A model generated the notes under the pieces. That model saw only the letters and a list, made by a program, of their open reading frames with translations. It made no database searches and was not told the origin of the DNA. From the NCBI RefSeq assembly GCF_000407565.1, contig NZ_ASWI01000004.1, forward strand, positions 638,001-702,000: a stretch of DNA of 64,000 nucleotides, in the 5' to 3' direction. The position numbers and the translations under genes are program-made. Shown here one piece after another: positions 11,845 through 23,043 of the stretch. Position 1 is the first letter of the stretch; every line of letters begins with the position of its first letter. Origin of the DNA: Enterococcus cecorum DSM 20682 = ATCC 43198. Lineage in GTDB: Bacteria; Bacillota; Bacilli; Lactobacillales; Enterococcaceae.

Positions 11845-11884
11845 AAAAAGAAGTTGCTAACATTCCTGCTAGCAACTTCTTTTT
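11845..11884. terminator. bidirectional terminator between ppc and the converging DUF218 gene
   Basis: AAAAAGAAGTTGCTA pairs with TAGCAACTTCTTTTT around a 10-base loop, with A-run and T-run flanks, so it can serve both strands. Confidence 0.9.
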
Positions 11885-13094
11885 ATTGATGGAAATTTAT
11901 ATATAACTCCACAAGCCAAGTGAGTAGATAGAATACACTAATGATGCCACAAATGATCATATGGCGTCGTTTGTTCATCATGATAATGGCAGCAAATTCT
12001 CTTAGTAAGGCATTGGGTAGAAAGTAGCGTGCTGTATGAGCGCCTAAACCTTGTGCAGTGAGGCCCACTTGCTCGGCAAAAATTCCTGCCCGAAAGATAT
12101 GATAATTATTAGAAAAGAATACGACGTGATAAGGTTTGATTCGTCGGTTATCCATTAATTGTTTACTAAAACGCATATTTTCTAAAGTAGTCGTTGATTG
12201 ATCTTCTAATAAAATATCTTCTTCATTCATTCCTTGTTCTAAAGCATAATTTTTCATTGCTTGTGCTTCTGAAATCTTTTCATCCGGCCCTTGACCACCA
12301 GACATGATAAATTTTGCTGGATGATTTGTCTTAGCTTTTTGTAAGTGGAAAAATTCGATTGCTCGATTAATACGTTGAGCAAGTAATGGGGTCACTCGTT
12401 CACCATTAATCAAACCTGCACCAAGCACAATAAGATAATCTTGGTTAAGTTTTGGACGTAAAAATTGGTAAATCCAAACACAGATTAAAAAATTGAATAA
12501 AACAAACATGAAGTATCCGGTTATCACGGTAGGTAAGGCTAAGAAACTTAATAGCCAATGTGGTAAATGGTCTCTAAAAATTTGTAAGAATAAGTATAAA
12601 ATTAGACCGATTGCACAGATAAAGGTAAGCATATTGGCTAAACTGCGCGATTCTTTTTTAAAGACAACATAACTATTCCACAGTAGAAAAATGATTAAGC
12701 CGTAAATGCCGAATGCAACGAGTAAGATAAAGATAATCAGAAATAACCCCAAGACGCCAAAAGGAATGAGAGATTTTGTGGTAATCCCGATAAGAGTTAA
12801 GTATCCAGCAAAAACAAGCCAAAATAACATAAATAACCAACCATTGATTAGTCTAGCGGGGCGTTTATGAAACTGCCAATAAAATAAAGCAAAAAAACTA
12901 GTTGGAATTAAGAACCAAACACTGTGATTGATGATTTCTAAAAATAGACAATATGGAAGTAGAAAACCTAGCGATAAATAAATGATTTTAAGCAGTTTTT
13001 GATTTTGTTTTTTTCTAAATAAATTAATTGCATAACCAAAAGCAGTGACAAAATAGATAATACTCACGATAATATCAAGGGTTGTTAGATTCAT
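11883..13094 (-). CDS. membrane protein with C-terminal YdcF/SanA-like DUF218 domain
   Basis: A 403-residue protein. The N-terminal half (about 1-210) is strongly hydrophobic, with six or seven predicted membrane segments. The C-terminal DUF218 domain (about 215-375) shows the motifs VLGAGLINGERVTPLLAQRI, FIMSGGQGPDEKISEAQAM and STTTLENMRFSKQL. A last hydrophobic helix lies near the end. DUF218 proteins (YdcF, SanA, ElyC) are linked to envelope precursor or vancomycin-permeability phenotypes in other bacteria; no reaction is certain. A site reading AGGAGTG lies upstream of the ATG. It stands alone, convergent with ppc and divergent from the MFS gene. Confidence 0.85.
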   Translation of the reverse strand: MNLTTLDIIVSIIYFVTAFGYAINLFRKKQNQKLLKIIYLSLGFLLPYCLFLEIINHSVWFLIPTSFFALFYWQFHKRPARLINGWLFMLFWLVFAGYLTLIGITTKSLIPFGVLGLFLIIFILLVAFGIYGLIIFLLWNSYVVFKKESRSLANMLTFICAIGLILYLFLQIFRDHLPHWLLSFLALPTVITGYFMFVLFNFLICVWIYQFLRPKLNQDYLIVLGAGLINGERVTPLLAQRINRAIEFFHLQKAKTNHPAKFIMSGGQGPDEKISEAQAMKNYALEQGMNEEDILLEDQSTTTLENMRFSKQLMDNRRIKPYHVVFFSNNYHIFRAGIFAEQVGLTAQGLGAHTARYFLPNALLREFAAIIMMNKRRHMIICGIISVFYLLTWLVELYINFHQ

Positions 13095-13239
13095 TTTTTC
13101 ACTCCTAATTCATAACTTTCTACATTATAACAAAACTAAATGAAGTTGCAAGATTACAAGCTTTTCATAGTCACTGACAGAATGTACAATTCTCTATTAT
13201 TAAATTGATAGTCATTTCTATTAGGAAAGAAGGTACAAG

Positions 13240-14421
13240 ATGAAACAAATATATAAACGAAATTTACCTTTATTAGGTATCACTGAATTTTTCAGCTTTT
13301 TTGGCATTACTGCATTTTGGCTGTTGTTTTTAAGTCAGCAAGGGATGTCTCTATGGCAAATTGGTATTCTGGAAAGTCTTTTTCATTTAACCAGCTTACT
13401 ATCTGAAGTCCCATCAGGCGTATTAGCAGACCGCTTTACGTATCGACGTAATCTCTTCCTTGGACGATTCGTTACGATTATTTCGGCCTTATTTATGATT
13501 TTTGGCAATGGTAATTTTTTTCTTTATGCTCTGGGAATGATTTTTAGTGCTTGGGGCTATAACTTTGATTCTGGCACAAGTCAGGCACTTTTATATGAAA
13601 CAGCCAAAGAACTTAAGCAAGAATCAAGATATCTAACGTTCATAAGCTATCTTAATGGTATCTCAGAAGCCACTCGTACGTTAGGGATGGTTGTTGCCGG
13701 ATTTTTAGTTCATGGTTGGCTCATTTATACCTATCATATTCAAATTGTTTGCTCTTTGTTGGGAATTCTTTGTATTTGGGGGATAAAAGAGCCTTCTATC
13801 AAAATGAAAAAAGAAGAAAGTCCGACTGTTTTGAAAATTATCCAGACAGTTTATCAGCTATTTAGAAAGCAAAGTCGACTATTCTACCAAATGTTGATGG
13901 TTCAGGTTATGTTGACTTTGATTACGATGTATTATTTTTATTACCAATCTCAGTTACCTTACCTTCAGTCTTGGCAAATTAGTTTGATGATGCTTTTATC
14001 AAGCGGCTGTAATATTTTGGCTATCTACTTGGCAAATAAAATCGGTCAAAAAATCAAGACGCAGTTGGTTTTATGGAGTATATTAGGATGCTCAGGGGTG
14101 CTTTTCTTATTCACCATTTTGAATAATCATTTTGTATATGCTGTAATATTTCTAGTGTCAGATGCATTAGTCGTTCTTTTTTATCCGCTGTATGAAACTG
14201 AACTCCAAGCAGCCTTTGATTCTAAAGTGCGGGCGACAATGTTAAGTGTCTATGCCATGTTGGGTAGTTTTGCAATGATTATCTTATTTCCGTTCATGGG
14301 AGCGTTAATTGAACGTTTTGGTTTTATGTCTAGTTTCTTTGGTTTAGGAGTACTTCTCATTGCAATGAGTATCCTGTTTGTCTCGATTCAAAAAAATAAT
14401 AAACGCGAAGATTTTGAGTAA
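13240..14421 (+). CDS. major facilitator superfamily transporter
   Basis: A 393-residue integral membrane protein with about 12 hydrophobic segments. The loop between segments 2 and 3 carries the MFS signature in SEVPSGVLADRFTYRRNLF. The N-terminus FFSFFGITAFWLLFL and the DSGTSQALLYETAKE segment are like those of drug or sugar exporters of the family found in Firmicutes, but the substrate cannot be read from the sequence. The start ATG follows TTAGGAAAGAAGG. It is a single gene; its 3' end forms part of its own terminator. Confidence 0.85.
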   Translation: MKQIYKRNLPLLGITEFFSFFGITAFWLLFLSQQGMSLWQIGILESLFHLTSLLSEVPSGVLADRFTYRRNLFLGRFVTIISALFMIFGNGNFFLYALGMIFSAWGYNFDSGTSQALLYETAKELKQESRYLTFISYLNGISEATRTLGMVVAGFLVHGWLIYTYHIQIVCSLLGILCIWGIKEPSIKMKKEESPTVLKIIQTVYQLFRKQSRLFYQMLMVQVMLTLITMYYFYYQSQLPYLQSWQISLMMLLSSGCNILAIYLANKIGQKIKTQLVLWSILGCSGVLFLFTILNNHFVYAVIFLVSDALVVLFYPLYETELQAAFDSKVRATMLSVYAMLGSFAMIILFPFMGALIERFGFMSSFFGLGVLLIAMSILFVSIQKNNKREDFE

Positions 14422-14447
14422 GTACTCGAAATCTTCGCGTATTTTTT
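14403..14447 (+). terminator. terminator overlapping the MFS gene 3' end
   Basis: ACGCGAAGATTT pairs with AAATCTTCGCGT, with an inner GAGTA/TACTC pairing, followed by six T residues. The left arm lies within the last codons of the transporter. Confidence 0.85.
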
Positions 14448-14967
14448 ATTCGCTATAACTGAATTGAACATGTTTTACTTTAATATGATCTTTGGCTAAA
14501 CTGTCTTTTAAATCCGTTTTAAAACTATAGGAAATCTCATCAAAACTACTAATGACAGACATAGTGGTATAATCTGCTAAATTCACTTTTACGGTTTTTT
14601 CAAAGCTTTTAAAAAGTTTGGTTTTCATTTGATCGTTTAATTGATTGTTAAAGAGTTCATCTGTAGGAATTGGATGCATCAATAAAAGTGGTGCATCATT
14701 TTTATTTGTCGCTGTCAGCAATTCTTTTCTGGTTCCTTCTAAAGTAATATAGGCGCTAATATGGAAAAGGTGATTATCCTTTGTTTCAGCCGCAGCATTA
14801 GGAATGACATAACTAAATGTGATTTTTTCTTGGTTGCTGGCGTCAAGTAGGCGATGATTAGAATAAGATATCATTGTAATCACACAGCAGATAATTAATA
14901 ATATACAGCTTCCTACAAGTAAGATTCCTTTTTTAATATCTTTAAGGATTAAATCTTTATAATTCAT
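14446..14967 (-). CDS. hypothetical membrane-anchored protein
   Basis: I do not recognise the family. From ATG 14967 the protein has about 173 residues: a short cationic N-terminus (NYKDLILKDIKKG), one hydrophobic segment (ILLVGSCILLIICCVITMI), then a soluble, probably extracytoplasmic domain of about 130 residues with no Cys. Possible in-frame starts further upstream (to 15054) would add about 29 residues with a hydrophobic segment that looks untypical. GAAAGGAAC lies about 14 bases before the chosen ATG, so the start is not certain. It lies downstream of glnQ on the same strand but may be a separate unit. Confidence 0.55.
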   Translation of the reverse strand: MNYKDLILKDIKKGILLVGSCILLIICCVITMISYSNHRLLDASNQEKITFSYVIPNAAAETKDNHLFHISAYITLEGTRKELLTATNKNDAPLLLMHPIPTDELFNNQLNDQMKTKLFKSFEKTVKVNLADYTTMSVISSFDEISYSFKTDLKDSLAKDHIKVKHVQFSYSE

Positions 14968-15072
14968 GATAATTTCATAGTTCCTTTCAATCATTTCGCT
15001 TTTTATTATAGCAAGTATTTTAATGAAAAGATAGTCAAAAAATAGCTGACCCAAATTGAGCCAGCTATAGGA

Positions 15073-15810
15073 TTAAATATTTAAGACTTTGTTTAAGAAA
15101 TCTTTGGTACGTTCGTTTTGTGGATTTTCAAAAATTTGTTGCGGCGTGCCATCTTCTAGGATTTTCCCACCGTCAGTGAAAAGTACACGGTTAGCTACTT
15201 CTTTGGCAAATCCCATTTCATGTGTCACAATTACCATGGTCATTCCCTGTTTCGCTAAGTCTTTCATTACGTTTAATACATCGCCAACCATTTCGGGGTC
15301 GAGCGCTGAAGTTGGTTCATCAAACAGCATGATATCAGGATTCATTGCAAGGGCACGGGCGATTGCGACACGTTGTTTTTGCCCGCCAGAAAGATTATCT
15401 GGTTTCATATCTTTTTTATCAGCCAAACCAACCATATCAAGCAGACGGATTGCATTTTTTTCGGCCTCATCACGACTTGCTTTTTTCACATCCATTGGTG
15501 CTAAAATTATATTTTCAAGGACAGTTAGGTGAGGGAAGAGATTAAAATGTTGGAATACCATCCCAATATGTTGACGGACCAAATTAATATCGGTATTTTT
15601 ATCCATTAAATGGGCACCATCAATGACAATATCCCCGCTTGTTGGTTCCTCTAATTTATTCAAGCATCGTAAAAAGGTTGATTTACCAGAACCAGAAGGA
15701 CCGATGATACAAACCACATCTCCTTCTTTAATTGAAATAGAGATATCATTTAAGACAGTATTATTACCATATTTTTTGACAAGGTTTTGAACAGAAATTT
15801 TTTCAGCCAT
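15073..15810 (-). CDS. glnQ: polar amino-acid ABC transporter, ATP-binding protein (GlnQ-like)
   Basis: ATPase of an amino-acid importer, probably for glutamine/glutamate by analogy with GlnPQ. The 245-residue protein has Walker [10 protein letters not shown] (about 37-45), Q-loop region [18 protein letters not shown], signature [15 protein letters not shown], Walker [16 protein letters not shown] and the H-loop [12 protein letters not shown]. Its ATG lies only 3 bases after the stop of the substrate-binding/permease gene, so the two are translationally linked. Confidence 0.92.
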   Translation of the reverse strand: MAEKISVQNLVKKYGNNTVLNDISISIKEGDVVCIIGPSGSGKSTFLRCLNKLEEPTSGDIVIDGAHLMDKNTDINLVRQHIGMVFQHFNLFPHLTVLENIILAPMDVKKASRDEAEKNAIRLLDMVGLADKKDMKPDNLSGGQKQRVAIARALAMNPDIMLFDEPTSALDPEMVGDVLNVMKDLAKQGMTMVIVTHEMGFAKEVANRVLFTDGGKILEDGTPQQIFENPQNERTKDFLNKVLNI

Positions 15811-15813
15811 GAA

Positions 15814-17973
15814 TTATTTCACCTTCTTTTCTAATACTTTAGCAAATTTTGTTAGGGATGTAATCACGATTAAGTACATCACAGCAATAATGAAGTAAAC
15901 ATCGGCACTTTGTAAAGTACGAGCAACGATAATCTTACCTGTTTGTAATAATTCTACCACACCAATTACTGAAATTAAGGTTGTATCTTTCAACGAAATG
16001 ACAAATTGATTTACGAAAGAAGGTAACATAATCTTAATCGCTTGTGGTAAGATAATTTTTTGCATGGTCTTACTATATGGTAAACCTAAACTACGAGCAG
16101 CTTCCATTTGGCCAGTTGGTACGGCATTAATCCCACCACGAACGATTTCCGCGAGATAGGCACTTGCATTTAAGGTTAAGGTGATGACACCCGCGGTAAA
16201 GTCAGGAATCGTAAAACCAATTAATTGTGGTAGACCAAAGAAAATAAAGAAAGCTAAAACCATCATCGGAATACCACGAATGATATCAACATAAACAGAA
16301 GCAAAGACGCGTAAACCTTTGATATGTGAGACAGCCATCAAACCAATAATTACTCCAAGAATCAATGCAAAAGCAAAAGATAATAATGCGAGTCCGATGG
16401 TTCTAAGTAAACCTGAAAGCAACACACCATAATTGTTTTTCAAAATACCAATAATGCCTTTTTCTGAAACTGAATCAGCCTTTTCTGCAGTAGTGGAGCC
16501 ATCTTTAATATATTTATTAACAATCTGATCATATTTGCCAGTACGTTTCATTTCGGCTAATGCTTCGTTAAACATTTCGATTAGTTCTGGATTTTGTCCT
16601 TTTTTCACAGCAAATCCATATTTTCCACCAGTCACTCGTTCAATCGGTGTTTGTAGCGCTTGTCCTTGGCTAATCGCATAACCAATTACTGGATAATCAT
16701 CCATAATTGCATCCACCGCATTGACTTTTACTGCATCATAAAGTTGGTCAGCAGTATCAAATTGTTTTACTGTATAACCATATTCATCTTTATGGTTCAT
16801 AATATAATCAGCACTTTCAGTACCAACTTTCACGCCGACTTTTTTACCTTTTAAGTCTTTATAAGATTGAATCTTATCGTTTCCTTTTTTCACAGCTAGT
16901 TGAATGCCGCTTTCGAAATAAGGCGTAGAGAAGTCAAAACTTTTCTCACGTTCTGGCGTAATCGTCATACCAGCAATCATCGCATCAGCTTGATGATTTT
17001 CCACCGCTTGAACAGCAGCAGAAAAACCAATAAATTTCATTTCAATGTTAAAACCTTGCATTTTTGCTGCTTCTTTTAATAAGTCCACATCAATACCTGT
17101 AAACTCGTTATTGCTATTTTGAAATTCAAATGGTGCAAAGGCTGTATCACTCGCGATAACATATTTATCTTTTTTAGGGGTGACCTTTTTCATTTGGTCA
17201 CTTGCTGTATTTGAAGAAGAGGCAATATAACGATCAAGAATCGCTTGGTATTCACCGTTGTCTTTTAATTTTTTTAATCCGGCATTGAATTTCTTTAATA
17301 GTTCTTGATTTTTTCCTTTTTTCACAGCAAATCCATAGGCACTCCCTTTTTTAGGTTCGCCGACTAATTTCAAGTCTTCACCTTTAGTCACAGCATAACC
17401 AATAACTGGGTAGTCATCAAAAATAGCTTGTACTGTACCATTCTTTAAAGCGCCATAAACACCGTTAGCATCATCATATGTTTTAATTGTATAACCATAT
17501 TTCTTTTGATTTTTTTCAAGGAAGGCGGCACTTTCAGTTGAGACCTTTGCAGCTACTGTTTTGTCTTTTAAATCTTTATAACTCTTTATACTATTATCAT
17601 CAGCTTTCACAGCCATTTGAATGCCACTTTCAAAATAAGGGTCGGAGAAATCAAAACTTTGCTTGCGTTCATCCGTGATACTCATACCAGCAATCATTCC
17701 TGCGACTTGGCCAGATTGTACTGCTTGAATGGAAGTGTCAAAACCAAGTGGGCGTAAATTCACTTGAAAGCCTTGATCTTTGGCAATCGCTTTTAATAAG
17801 TCAATATCAATACCTACATATTCTTTATCTTCATTTTGAAATTCAAATGGCGCAAAAGTAATATCCGTTCCAATTTCATAAGTTGTTTCATCTGCAGCAA
17901 CAGTTGATTTGCCAATTACGAACAAACTAAAAAGTAGTGCAATGAAAGGAATAAGACTTAATTTCTTTTTCAT
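15814..17973 (-). CDS. glnP: amino-acid ABC transporter with two substrate-binding domains fused to the permease (GlnP-like)
   Basis: A 719-residue fusion: signal-type N-terminus (about 1-28), first solute-binding domain (about 30-255), a near-duplicate second solute-binding domain (about 268-495), then a permease domain (about 510-719) with the EAA loop region ARSLGLPYSKTMQKIILPQA. The two binding domains share long similar blocks, such as FAPFEFQN, MIAGM.IT and FDFS.PYFESGIQ. Tandem binding domains on GlnP are known for Lactococcus and enterococci, where they differ in affinity for Gln, Glu or Asn. Which ligand each binds here is not visible. GGAGGAAG precedes the ATG. Confidence 0.92.
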   Translation of the reverse strand: MKKKLSLIPFIALLFSLFVIGKSTVAADETTYEIGTDITFAPFEFQNEDKEYVGIDIDLLKAIAKDQGFQVNLRPLGFDTSIQAVQSGQVAGMIAGMSITDERKQSFDFSDPYFESGIQMAVKADDNSIKSYKDLKDKTVAAKVSTESAAFLEKNQKKYGYTIKTYDDANGVYGALKNGTVQAIFDDYPVIGYAVTKGEDLKLVGEPKKGSAYGFAVKKGKNQELLKKFNAGLKKLKDNGEYQAILDRYIASSSNTASDQMKKVTPKKDKYVIASDTAFAPFEFQNSNNEFTGIDVDLLKEAAKMQGFNIEMKFIGFSAAVQAVENHQADAMIAGMTITPEREKSFDFSTPYFESGIQLAVKKGNDKIQSYKDLKGKKVGVKVGTESADYIMNHKDEYGYTVKQFDTADQLYDAVKVNAVDAIMDDYPVIGYAISQGQALQTPIERVTGGKYGFAVKKGQNPELIEMFNEALAEMKRTGKYDQIVNKYIKDGSTTAEKADSVSEKGIIGILKNNYGVLLSGLLRTIGLALLSFAFALILGVIIGLMAVSHIKGLRVFASVYVDIIRGIPMMVLAFFIFFGLPQLIGFTIPDFTAGVITLTLNASAYLAEIVRGGINAVPTGQMEAARSLGLPYSKTMQKIILPQAIKIMLPSFVNQFVISLKDTTLISVIGVVELLQTGKIIVARTLQSADVYFIIAVMYLIVITSLTKFAKVLEKKVK

Positions 17974-18007
17974 TAAATACTTCCTCCTAAAATTAAATTT
18001 TAATAAA

Positions 18008-18037
18008 ATTATATATCAATATTTTCATGAAATGCAA
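18008..18037 (-). promoter_or_regulatory. candidate glnPQ promoter
   Basis: On the minus strand, TTGCAT (18032-18037) and TATAAT (18008-18013) with an 18-base spacer, about 35 bases upstream of the start codon. Confidence 0.45.
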
Positions 18038-18155
18038 GAAAATAAGTGAAAATATAATAAAGATGAAGAATTGTCAGTTTTTCACTAATTTTATTAAGTA
18101 ACACTGAAATCGAATACAAATGTCTTTCGCTTTTTTTTTGAGCGAATTAGTTAGG

Positions 18156-18180
18156 GAAAGTATGTTCGGTGTGGTACAAT
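18156..18180 (+). promoter_or_regulatory. candidate LexA (SOS) box and -10 element of uvrBA
   Basis: GAAAGTATGTTC at 18156-18167 resembles the Gram-positive SOS box (GAAC, four bases, GTTC) with one mismatch in the core. It lies just upstream of TACAAT (18175-18180), where a repressor would block transcription. No clear -35 box is visible. Confidence 0.4.
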
Positions 18181-18211
18181 AGATCTAGTTATGAAGAATC
18201 GAGGGTATAGT

Positions 18212-20203
18212 ATGATTGAACGAACAACAGATAATCAATTTGAATTAGTCTCTAAATATCAACCAGCTGGGGATCAACCAACAGCAATTGAAGGTTTGGT
18301 TCAAGGAATTCAATCAGGAGTAAAAGAACAAATCTTATTAGGAGCTACAGGAACAGGGAAAACCTATACTATTTCTCAGGTCATCCAAAGAGTGAATAAA
18401 CCCACATTAGTGATCGCACATAATAAAACGTTAGCTGGCCAATTGTATGGCGAGTTTAAAGAATTTTTCCCTAATAATGCGGTGGAATATTTTGTTTCCT
18501 ATTATGATTATTATCAACCAGAAGCTTATGTACCGTCCAGTGATACCTATATTGAAAAAGATGCAAGTATTAATGATGAAATCGATAAGTTGCGTCATAG
18601 TGCCACAAGTGCTTTGCTTGAGCGAAATGATGTGATTGTGGTTGCTTCTGTTTCTTGTATTTTTGGGTTAGGTTCACCGATGGAATACCAAAAACAAGTC
18701 GTTTCTATTCGTGTAGGCATGGAAATTAGCCGTGATAATCTTTTGCGTAGTTTAATCGATATTCAATTTGAACGTAACGATATAGATTTTCAACGGGGCA
18801 GGTTTCGGGTACGTGGTGATGTAGTTGAAATTTTCCCAGCTTCTCGTGATGAGCGGGCTTTGCGCATTGAGTTTTTTGGTGATGAAGTGGAGCGGATTAG
18901 AGAAATTGATGCTTTAACAGGAGAAGTGTTAGCTGAAACGGAGCATGTCTCAATCTTCCCAGCTACGCACTTCGTAACCAATGAACACACTTTAGATGAA
19001 GCGATTCGTGGAATTGAAAAGGAATTGGCCCAAAGATTAGCAGTTCTCAGAGCCAATGATCAGTTATTAGAAGCCCAACGTTTAGAACAAAGAACTAATT
19101 ATGATATTGAAATGATGAAAGAGATGGGATATACCTCAGGAATTGAAAATTATTCTCGACATATGGATGGTCGTAAAGAAGGGGAACCGCCTTATACTTT
19201 ACTTGATTTCTTTCCCGAGGATTATTTGTTGGTTATTGATGAATCACACGTGACAATGCCGCAAATAAGAGGAATGTATAATGGAGATAGAGCTCGTAAG
19301 CAAATGTTGGTAGACTATGGATTTCGCCTCCCTTCAGCTTTAGATAACCGTCCTTTAAGGTTGGAAGAATTTGAAACCCACGTCCATCAAATTATTTATA
19401 TTTCTGCGACCCCAGGACCTTATGAAATGGGGAGAACGGATCATATTGTAGAGCAAATCATTCGTCCAACTGGATTATTAGACCCGATGATTGAAGTACG
19501 TCCGATTATGGGACAAATTGATGATTTAGTGGGTGAAATCAATGAACGGATTGAAAAAGATGAGCGTGTTTTTGTGACGACTTTGACTAAGAAAATGGCT
19601 GAGGACTTAACGGATTACTTGAAGGAATTAGGCATCAAAGTGAAGTATCTTCATAGTGATATCAAAACACTTGAACGTACAGAAATTATCCGTGATTTGC
19701 GCTTAGGTGAGTTTGATGTTTTAGTCGGGATTAATTTATTACGTGAAGGATTAGATGTTCCGGAAGTTTCTTTAGTTGCTATTTTAGATGCAGATAAAGA
19801 AGGTTTCTTACGGAGTGAACGTTCCTTGGTGCAAACAATTGGCCGGGCCGCAAGAAATGCTTCTGGTAAAGTAATTATGTATGCAGACAATAGGACTGAA
19901 TCGATGCAAAAAGCGATTGACGAAACGATGCGTCGTCGCAGTATCCAAGAAGCTTACAACAAAGAACATCATATTGTACCAAAAACCATTAAAAAAGAAA
20001 TTCGTGAATTAATTTCAATTACCAAGACGGCTAAAGTATCTGAAGAGCCATTTGATTTTAAACATTATCATGAATATAGTAAAGAAGAAAAAGAATTAAT
20101 GTTAGCAAAACTAGAAAAAGAAATGAAGGATGCTGCCAAAGCCTTAGATTTTGAACGAGCAGCAACTTTACGTGATACGATTCTAGAGCTAAAAAGTGAG
20201 TAA
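18212..20203 (+). CDS. uvrB: excinuclease ABC subunit B
   Basis: Damage-verification helicase-like subunit of nucleotide excision repair. About 663 residues. Motifs: Walker [13 protein letters not shown], the beta-hairpin region [18 protein letters not shown]-type [12 protein letters not shown], helicase motifs [23 protein letters not shown] and [12 protein letters not shown], and a C-terminal UVR motif (about 620-660, [20 protein letters not shown]) for UvrA/UvrC contact. I chose ATG 18212, 8 bases after GAGGG; an upstream in-frame ATG at 18191 has no ribosome binding site. It lies 17 bases upstream of uvrA, forming the classic uvrBA operon. Confidence 0.97.
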   Translation: MIERTTDNQFELVSKYQPAGDQPTAIEGLVQGIQSGVKEQILLGATGTGKTYTISQVIQRVNKPTLVIAHNKTLAGQLYGEFKEFFPNNAVEYFVSYYDYYQPEAYVPSSDTYIEKDASINDEIDKLRHSATSALLERNDVIVVASVSCIFGLGSPMEYQKQVVSIRVGMEISRDNLLRSLIDIQFERNDIDFQRGRFRVRGDVVEIFPASRDERALRIEFFGDEVERIREIDALTGEVLAETEHVSIFPATHFVTNEHTLDEAIRGIEKELAQRLAVLRANDQLLEAQRLEQRTNYDIEMMKEMGYTSGIENYSRHMDGRKEGEPPYTLLDFFPEDYLLVIDESHVTMPQIRGMYNGDRARKQMLVDYGFRLPSALDNRPLRLEEFETHVHQIIYISATPGPYEMGRTDHIVEQIIRPTGLLDPMIEVRPIMGQIDDLVGEINERIEKDERVFVTTLTKKMAEDLTDYLKELGIKVKYLHSDIKTLERTEIIRDLRLGEFDVLVGINLLREGLDVPEVSLVAILDADKEGFLRSERSLVQTIGRAARNASGKVIMYADNRTESMQKAIDETMRRRSIQEAYNKEHHIVPKTIKKEIRELISITKTAKVSEEPFDFKHYHEYSKEEKELMLAKLEKEMKDAAKALDFERAATLRDTILELKSE

Positions 20204-20220
20204 TAAATAGGAGTTTTTTT

Positions 20221-23043
20221 ATGGCAAATGATAAAATTGTGATTCATGGTGCCCGTGCGCATAATTTAAAAAATATTGATGTAACGATCCCGCGCGATCA
20301 ATTAGTTGTTGTGACTGGATTGTCCGGTTCAGGAAAAAGTTCTTTAGCGTTTGATACTTTATATGCAGAAGGGCAAAGAAGATATGTAGAAAGCTTAAGT
20401 GCTTATGCTCGTCAGTTTTTAGGACAAATGGATAAGCCAGATGTTGATAGTATTGATGGTTTATCACCAGCAATTTCGATTGACCAAAAAACAACAAGCA
20501 AAAATCCGCGTTCAACTGTAGGGACGGTGACGGAAATTAATGACTATTTACGGTTGCTGTATGCTAGATGTGGTCACCCAATTTGCCCCAATGATCATGT
20601 GGAAATTACTAGCCAGTCTGTAGAACAAATGGTTGATCAAGTTTTAGAATTACCAGAGAGAAGTAAAATTCAAATTTTATCGCCAGTTATTTATCAAAAG
20701 AAAGGCCAGCATAAAAAAGTTTTTGAACATATCCAAAAAGAAGGTTACGTGCGTGTTCGTGTAGATGGTGAAATTTATGATATCAGCGAAGTTCCTGAAC
20801 TTGAGAAAAATAAAAAACATGATATTGCTATTGTGATTGACCGTATAATTATTAAAGAAGGTATTCGTTCGCGGCTGTTTGATTCATTTGAAGCGGCTTT
20901 GCGTCTAGCAGATGGTTATGCTGTGGTGGATGTGATTGGTCAAGAAGAAATGCTCTTTAGTGAACACTATGCTTGTCCTTATTGTGGCTTTACCGTGGGA
21001 GAATTAGAACCGCGCCTGTTCTCATTTAACGCTCCATTTGGTGCTTGTCCAGAGTGTGATGGTTTAGGTATTAAGTTGGCAGTTGATGAAGATTTAGTTA
21101 TTCCAGACCGGAACTTAACTTTAAGAGAAGGGGCATTGGTACCTTGGAATCCAATTAGTTCGCAATATTATCCCCAAATGCTTGAACAATTTTGTTTGAG
21201 TTTTGGTATTGATATGGATACACCATTTGAAAAACTAAGTAAAGAAGAGCAGCAGTTAATCTTACATGGCTCCAATGGCAAAACTTTCCATTTTCATTAT
21301 GAGAATGATTTTGGAGGCGTTCGCGATGTGGAGGTGCCTTTTGAAGGAGTCTTAAATAATATCTATCGTCGTTATCATGAAACCAATAGTGATTTTACTC
21401 GTGATCAAATGCGCTTATACATGACAGAATTAACTTGTTCTCACTGCCATGGCTATCGATTGAATGAGCAAGCCTTAGCTGTTAAAGTTGGGGGCATTCA
21501 TCTAGGGGAATTGAGCGAAAAGTCAATTCAAGATGCTTTAGCTTTTCTTGAACAATTAAGTTTGACTGAACAAGAAACGATGATTGCTAAACCAATTTTA
21601 AAAGAGATAAAAGACCGTTTAACTTTCTTACAAAATGTCGGTTTAGGCTATCTTACTTTGAGTCGAGCTGCTGGAACTTTGTCTGGAGGAGAAGCACAAC
21701 GGATTCGTCTAGCTACTCAAATAGGTTCAAATTTATCTGGTGTTTTATACATATTAGACGAACCATCGATTGGTTTACATCAAAGAGATAATGATCGATT
21801 GTTGGATTCCTTAAGAAAAATGCGTGATTTAGGAAATACTTTAATCGTTGTCGAACATGATGAAGATACGATGCGAGCAGCTGATTATTTGATTGATATC
21901 GGTCCAGGCGCTGGTCAACATGGAGGAGAAGTAGTTGCATACGGCACCCCACAAGAAGTCAGCGAAAATCCGAATTCCTTAACGGGGCAGTATCTATCTG
22001 GTAAACGTAAAATTCCAGTGCCGAAAGAAAGAAGAAAAGGAAATGGTAAGAAGATTACGGTTGTAGAAGCCAGTGAAAATAACTTGCAAAATATTACGGT
22101 TGATTTTCCTTTGGCCACATTTACAGCTGTAACCGGGATTTCTGGATCAGGTAAATCGACATTAGTGAATGAAATTCTGAAAAAAGCCTTACAACAAAAA
22201 GTGAGCCGCTCTCATGCGAAACCAGGAAAACATAAAAAAATTACCGGTTTTGAATCAATTGAAAAAGTGATTGATATTGATCAAAGTCCAATTGGCCGTA
22301 CCCCGCGTAGCAATCCGGCAACTTATACAAGTGTTTTTGATGATATTCGCGATTTATTTGCTCAAACCAACGAAGCTAAAGTCCACGGTTATAAAAAGGG
22401 ACGCTTTAGTTTCAATGTAAAGGGTGGACGCTGTGAAGCATGTAAGGGGGATGGCATTATCAAGATTGAGATGCACTTTCTACCAGATGTTTATGTTCCT
22501 TGCGAAGTTTGTCACGGTAAACGTTATAATTCTGAAACCTTAGAAGTTCACTATAAAGGCAAAAACATTGCTGAAATATTAGAAATGACTGTAGAGGATG
22601 CCTTAGAGTTCTTTAAACATATTCCTAAAATAAAACGCAAATTACAAACAATTGTTGATGTTGGTTTAGGCTATGTCACATTAGGGCAATCAGCTACGAC
22701 TTTATCAGGTGGGGAAGCGCAACGCATGAAACTTGCTTCTGAATTGCATCGAAGTAGCAATGGGCGCAACTTCTATATCTTGGATGAACCAACGACAGGG
22801 TTACATGCTGAAGATATTGCTCGTTTGTTAAAAGTACTACAACGTTTAGTCGATAATGGAAATACAGTTTTAGTCATCGAACATAATTTAGACGTCATTA
22901 AATGTGCGGATTATCTGATTGATTTAGGGCCTGAAGGTGGTGCAGGTGGAGGTACTATTTTGGCTACAGGTACACCTGAAGCAGTTGCCAAAGTGTCTAC
23001 AAGTTTTACTGGTCAATACTTACAAAAAATATTAAATAAATAA
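20221..23043 (+). CDS. uvrA: excinuclease ABC subunit A
   Basis: DNA damage sensor of nucleotide excision repair; a dimeric ABC ATPase that loads UvrB. Length 940 residues is standard. Two ATP-binding modules are seen: Walker [10 protein letters not shown] near residue 30 and GISGSGKST near residue 640; signatures [12 protein letters not shown] and [12 protein letters not shown]; Walker [11 protein letters not shown] and [10 protein letters not shown]. Zinc-binding cysteines occur in CPYCGF...CPECDG and CEACKGDG...[10 protein letters not shown]. The ATG follows GGAG. It is the second gene of the operon with uvrB. Confidence 0.98.
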   Translation: MANDKIVIHGARAHNLKNIDVTIPRDQLVVVTGLSGSGKSSLAFDTLYAEGQRRYVESLSAYARQFLGQMDKPDVDSIDGLSPAISIDQKTTSKNPRSTVGTVTEINDYLRLLYARCGHPICPNDHVEITSQSVEQMVDQVLELPERSKIQILSPVIYQKKGQHKKVFEHIQKEGYVRVRVDGEIYDISEVPELEKNKKHDIAIVIDRIIIKEGIRSRLFDSFEAALRLADGYAVVDVIGQEEMLFSEHYACPYCGFTVGELEPRLFSFNAPFGACPECDGLGIKLAVDEDLVIPDRNLTLREGALVPWNPISSQYYPQMLEQFCLSFGIDMDTPFEKLSKEEQQLILHGSNGKTFHFHYENDFGGVRDVEVPFEGVLNNIYRRYHETNSDFTRDQMRLYMTELTCSHCHGYRLNEQALAVKVGGIHLGELSEKSIQDALAFLEQLSLTEQETMIAKPILKEIKDRLTFLQNVGLGYLTLSRAAGTLSGGEAQRIRLATQIGSNLSGVLYILDEPSIGLHQRDNDRLLDSLRKMRDLGNTLIVVEHDEDTMRAADYLIDIGPGAGQHGGEVVAYGTPQEVSENPNSLTGQYLSGKRKIPVPKERRKGNGKKITVVEASENNLQNITVDFPLATFTAVTGISGSGKSTLVNEILKKALQQKVSRSHAKPGKHKKITGFESIEKVIDIDQSPIGRTPRSNPATYTSVFDDIRDLFAQTNEAKVHGYKKGRFSFNVKGGRCEACKGDGIIKIEMHFLPDVYVPCEVCHGKRYNSETLEVHYKGKNIAEILEMTVEDALEFFKHIPKIKRKLQTIVDVGLGYVTLGQSATTLSGGEAQRMKLASELHRSSNGRNFYILDEPTTGLHAEDIARLLKVLQRLVDNGNTVLVIEHNLDVIKCADYLIDLGPEGGAGGGTILATGTPEAVAKVSTSFTGQYLQKILNK

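Noticed and set aside
15814-17973. Repeat of the binding domain in glnP as an assembly duplication
   Set aside because: The two copies differ at many codons and match the known two-binding-domain form of GlnP, so this is an old gene duplication.
20219-20515. 98-codon minus-strand frame at the uvrA start
   Set aside because: Antisense to conserved uvrA codons for the Walker A region; no ribosome binding site and no recognisable family.
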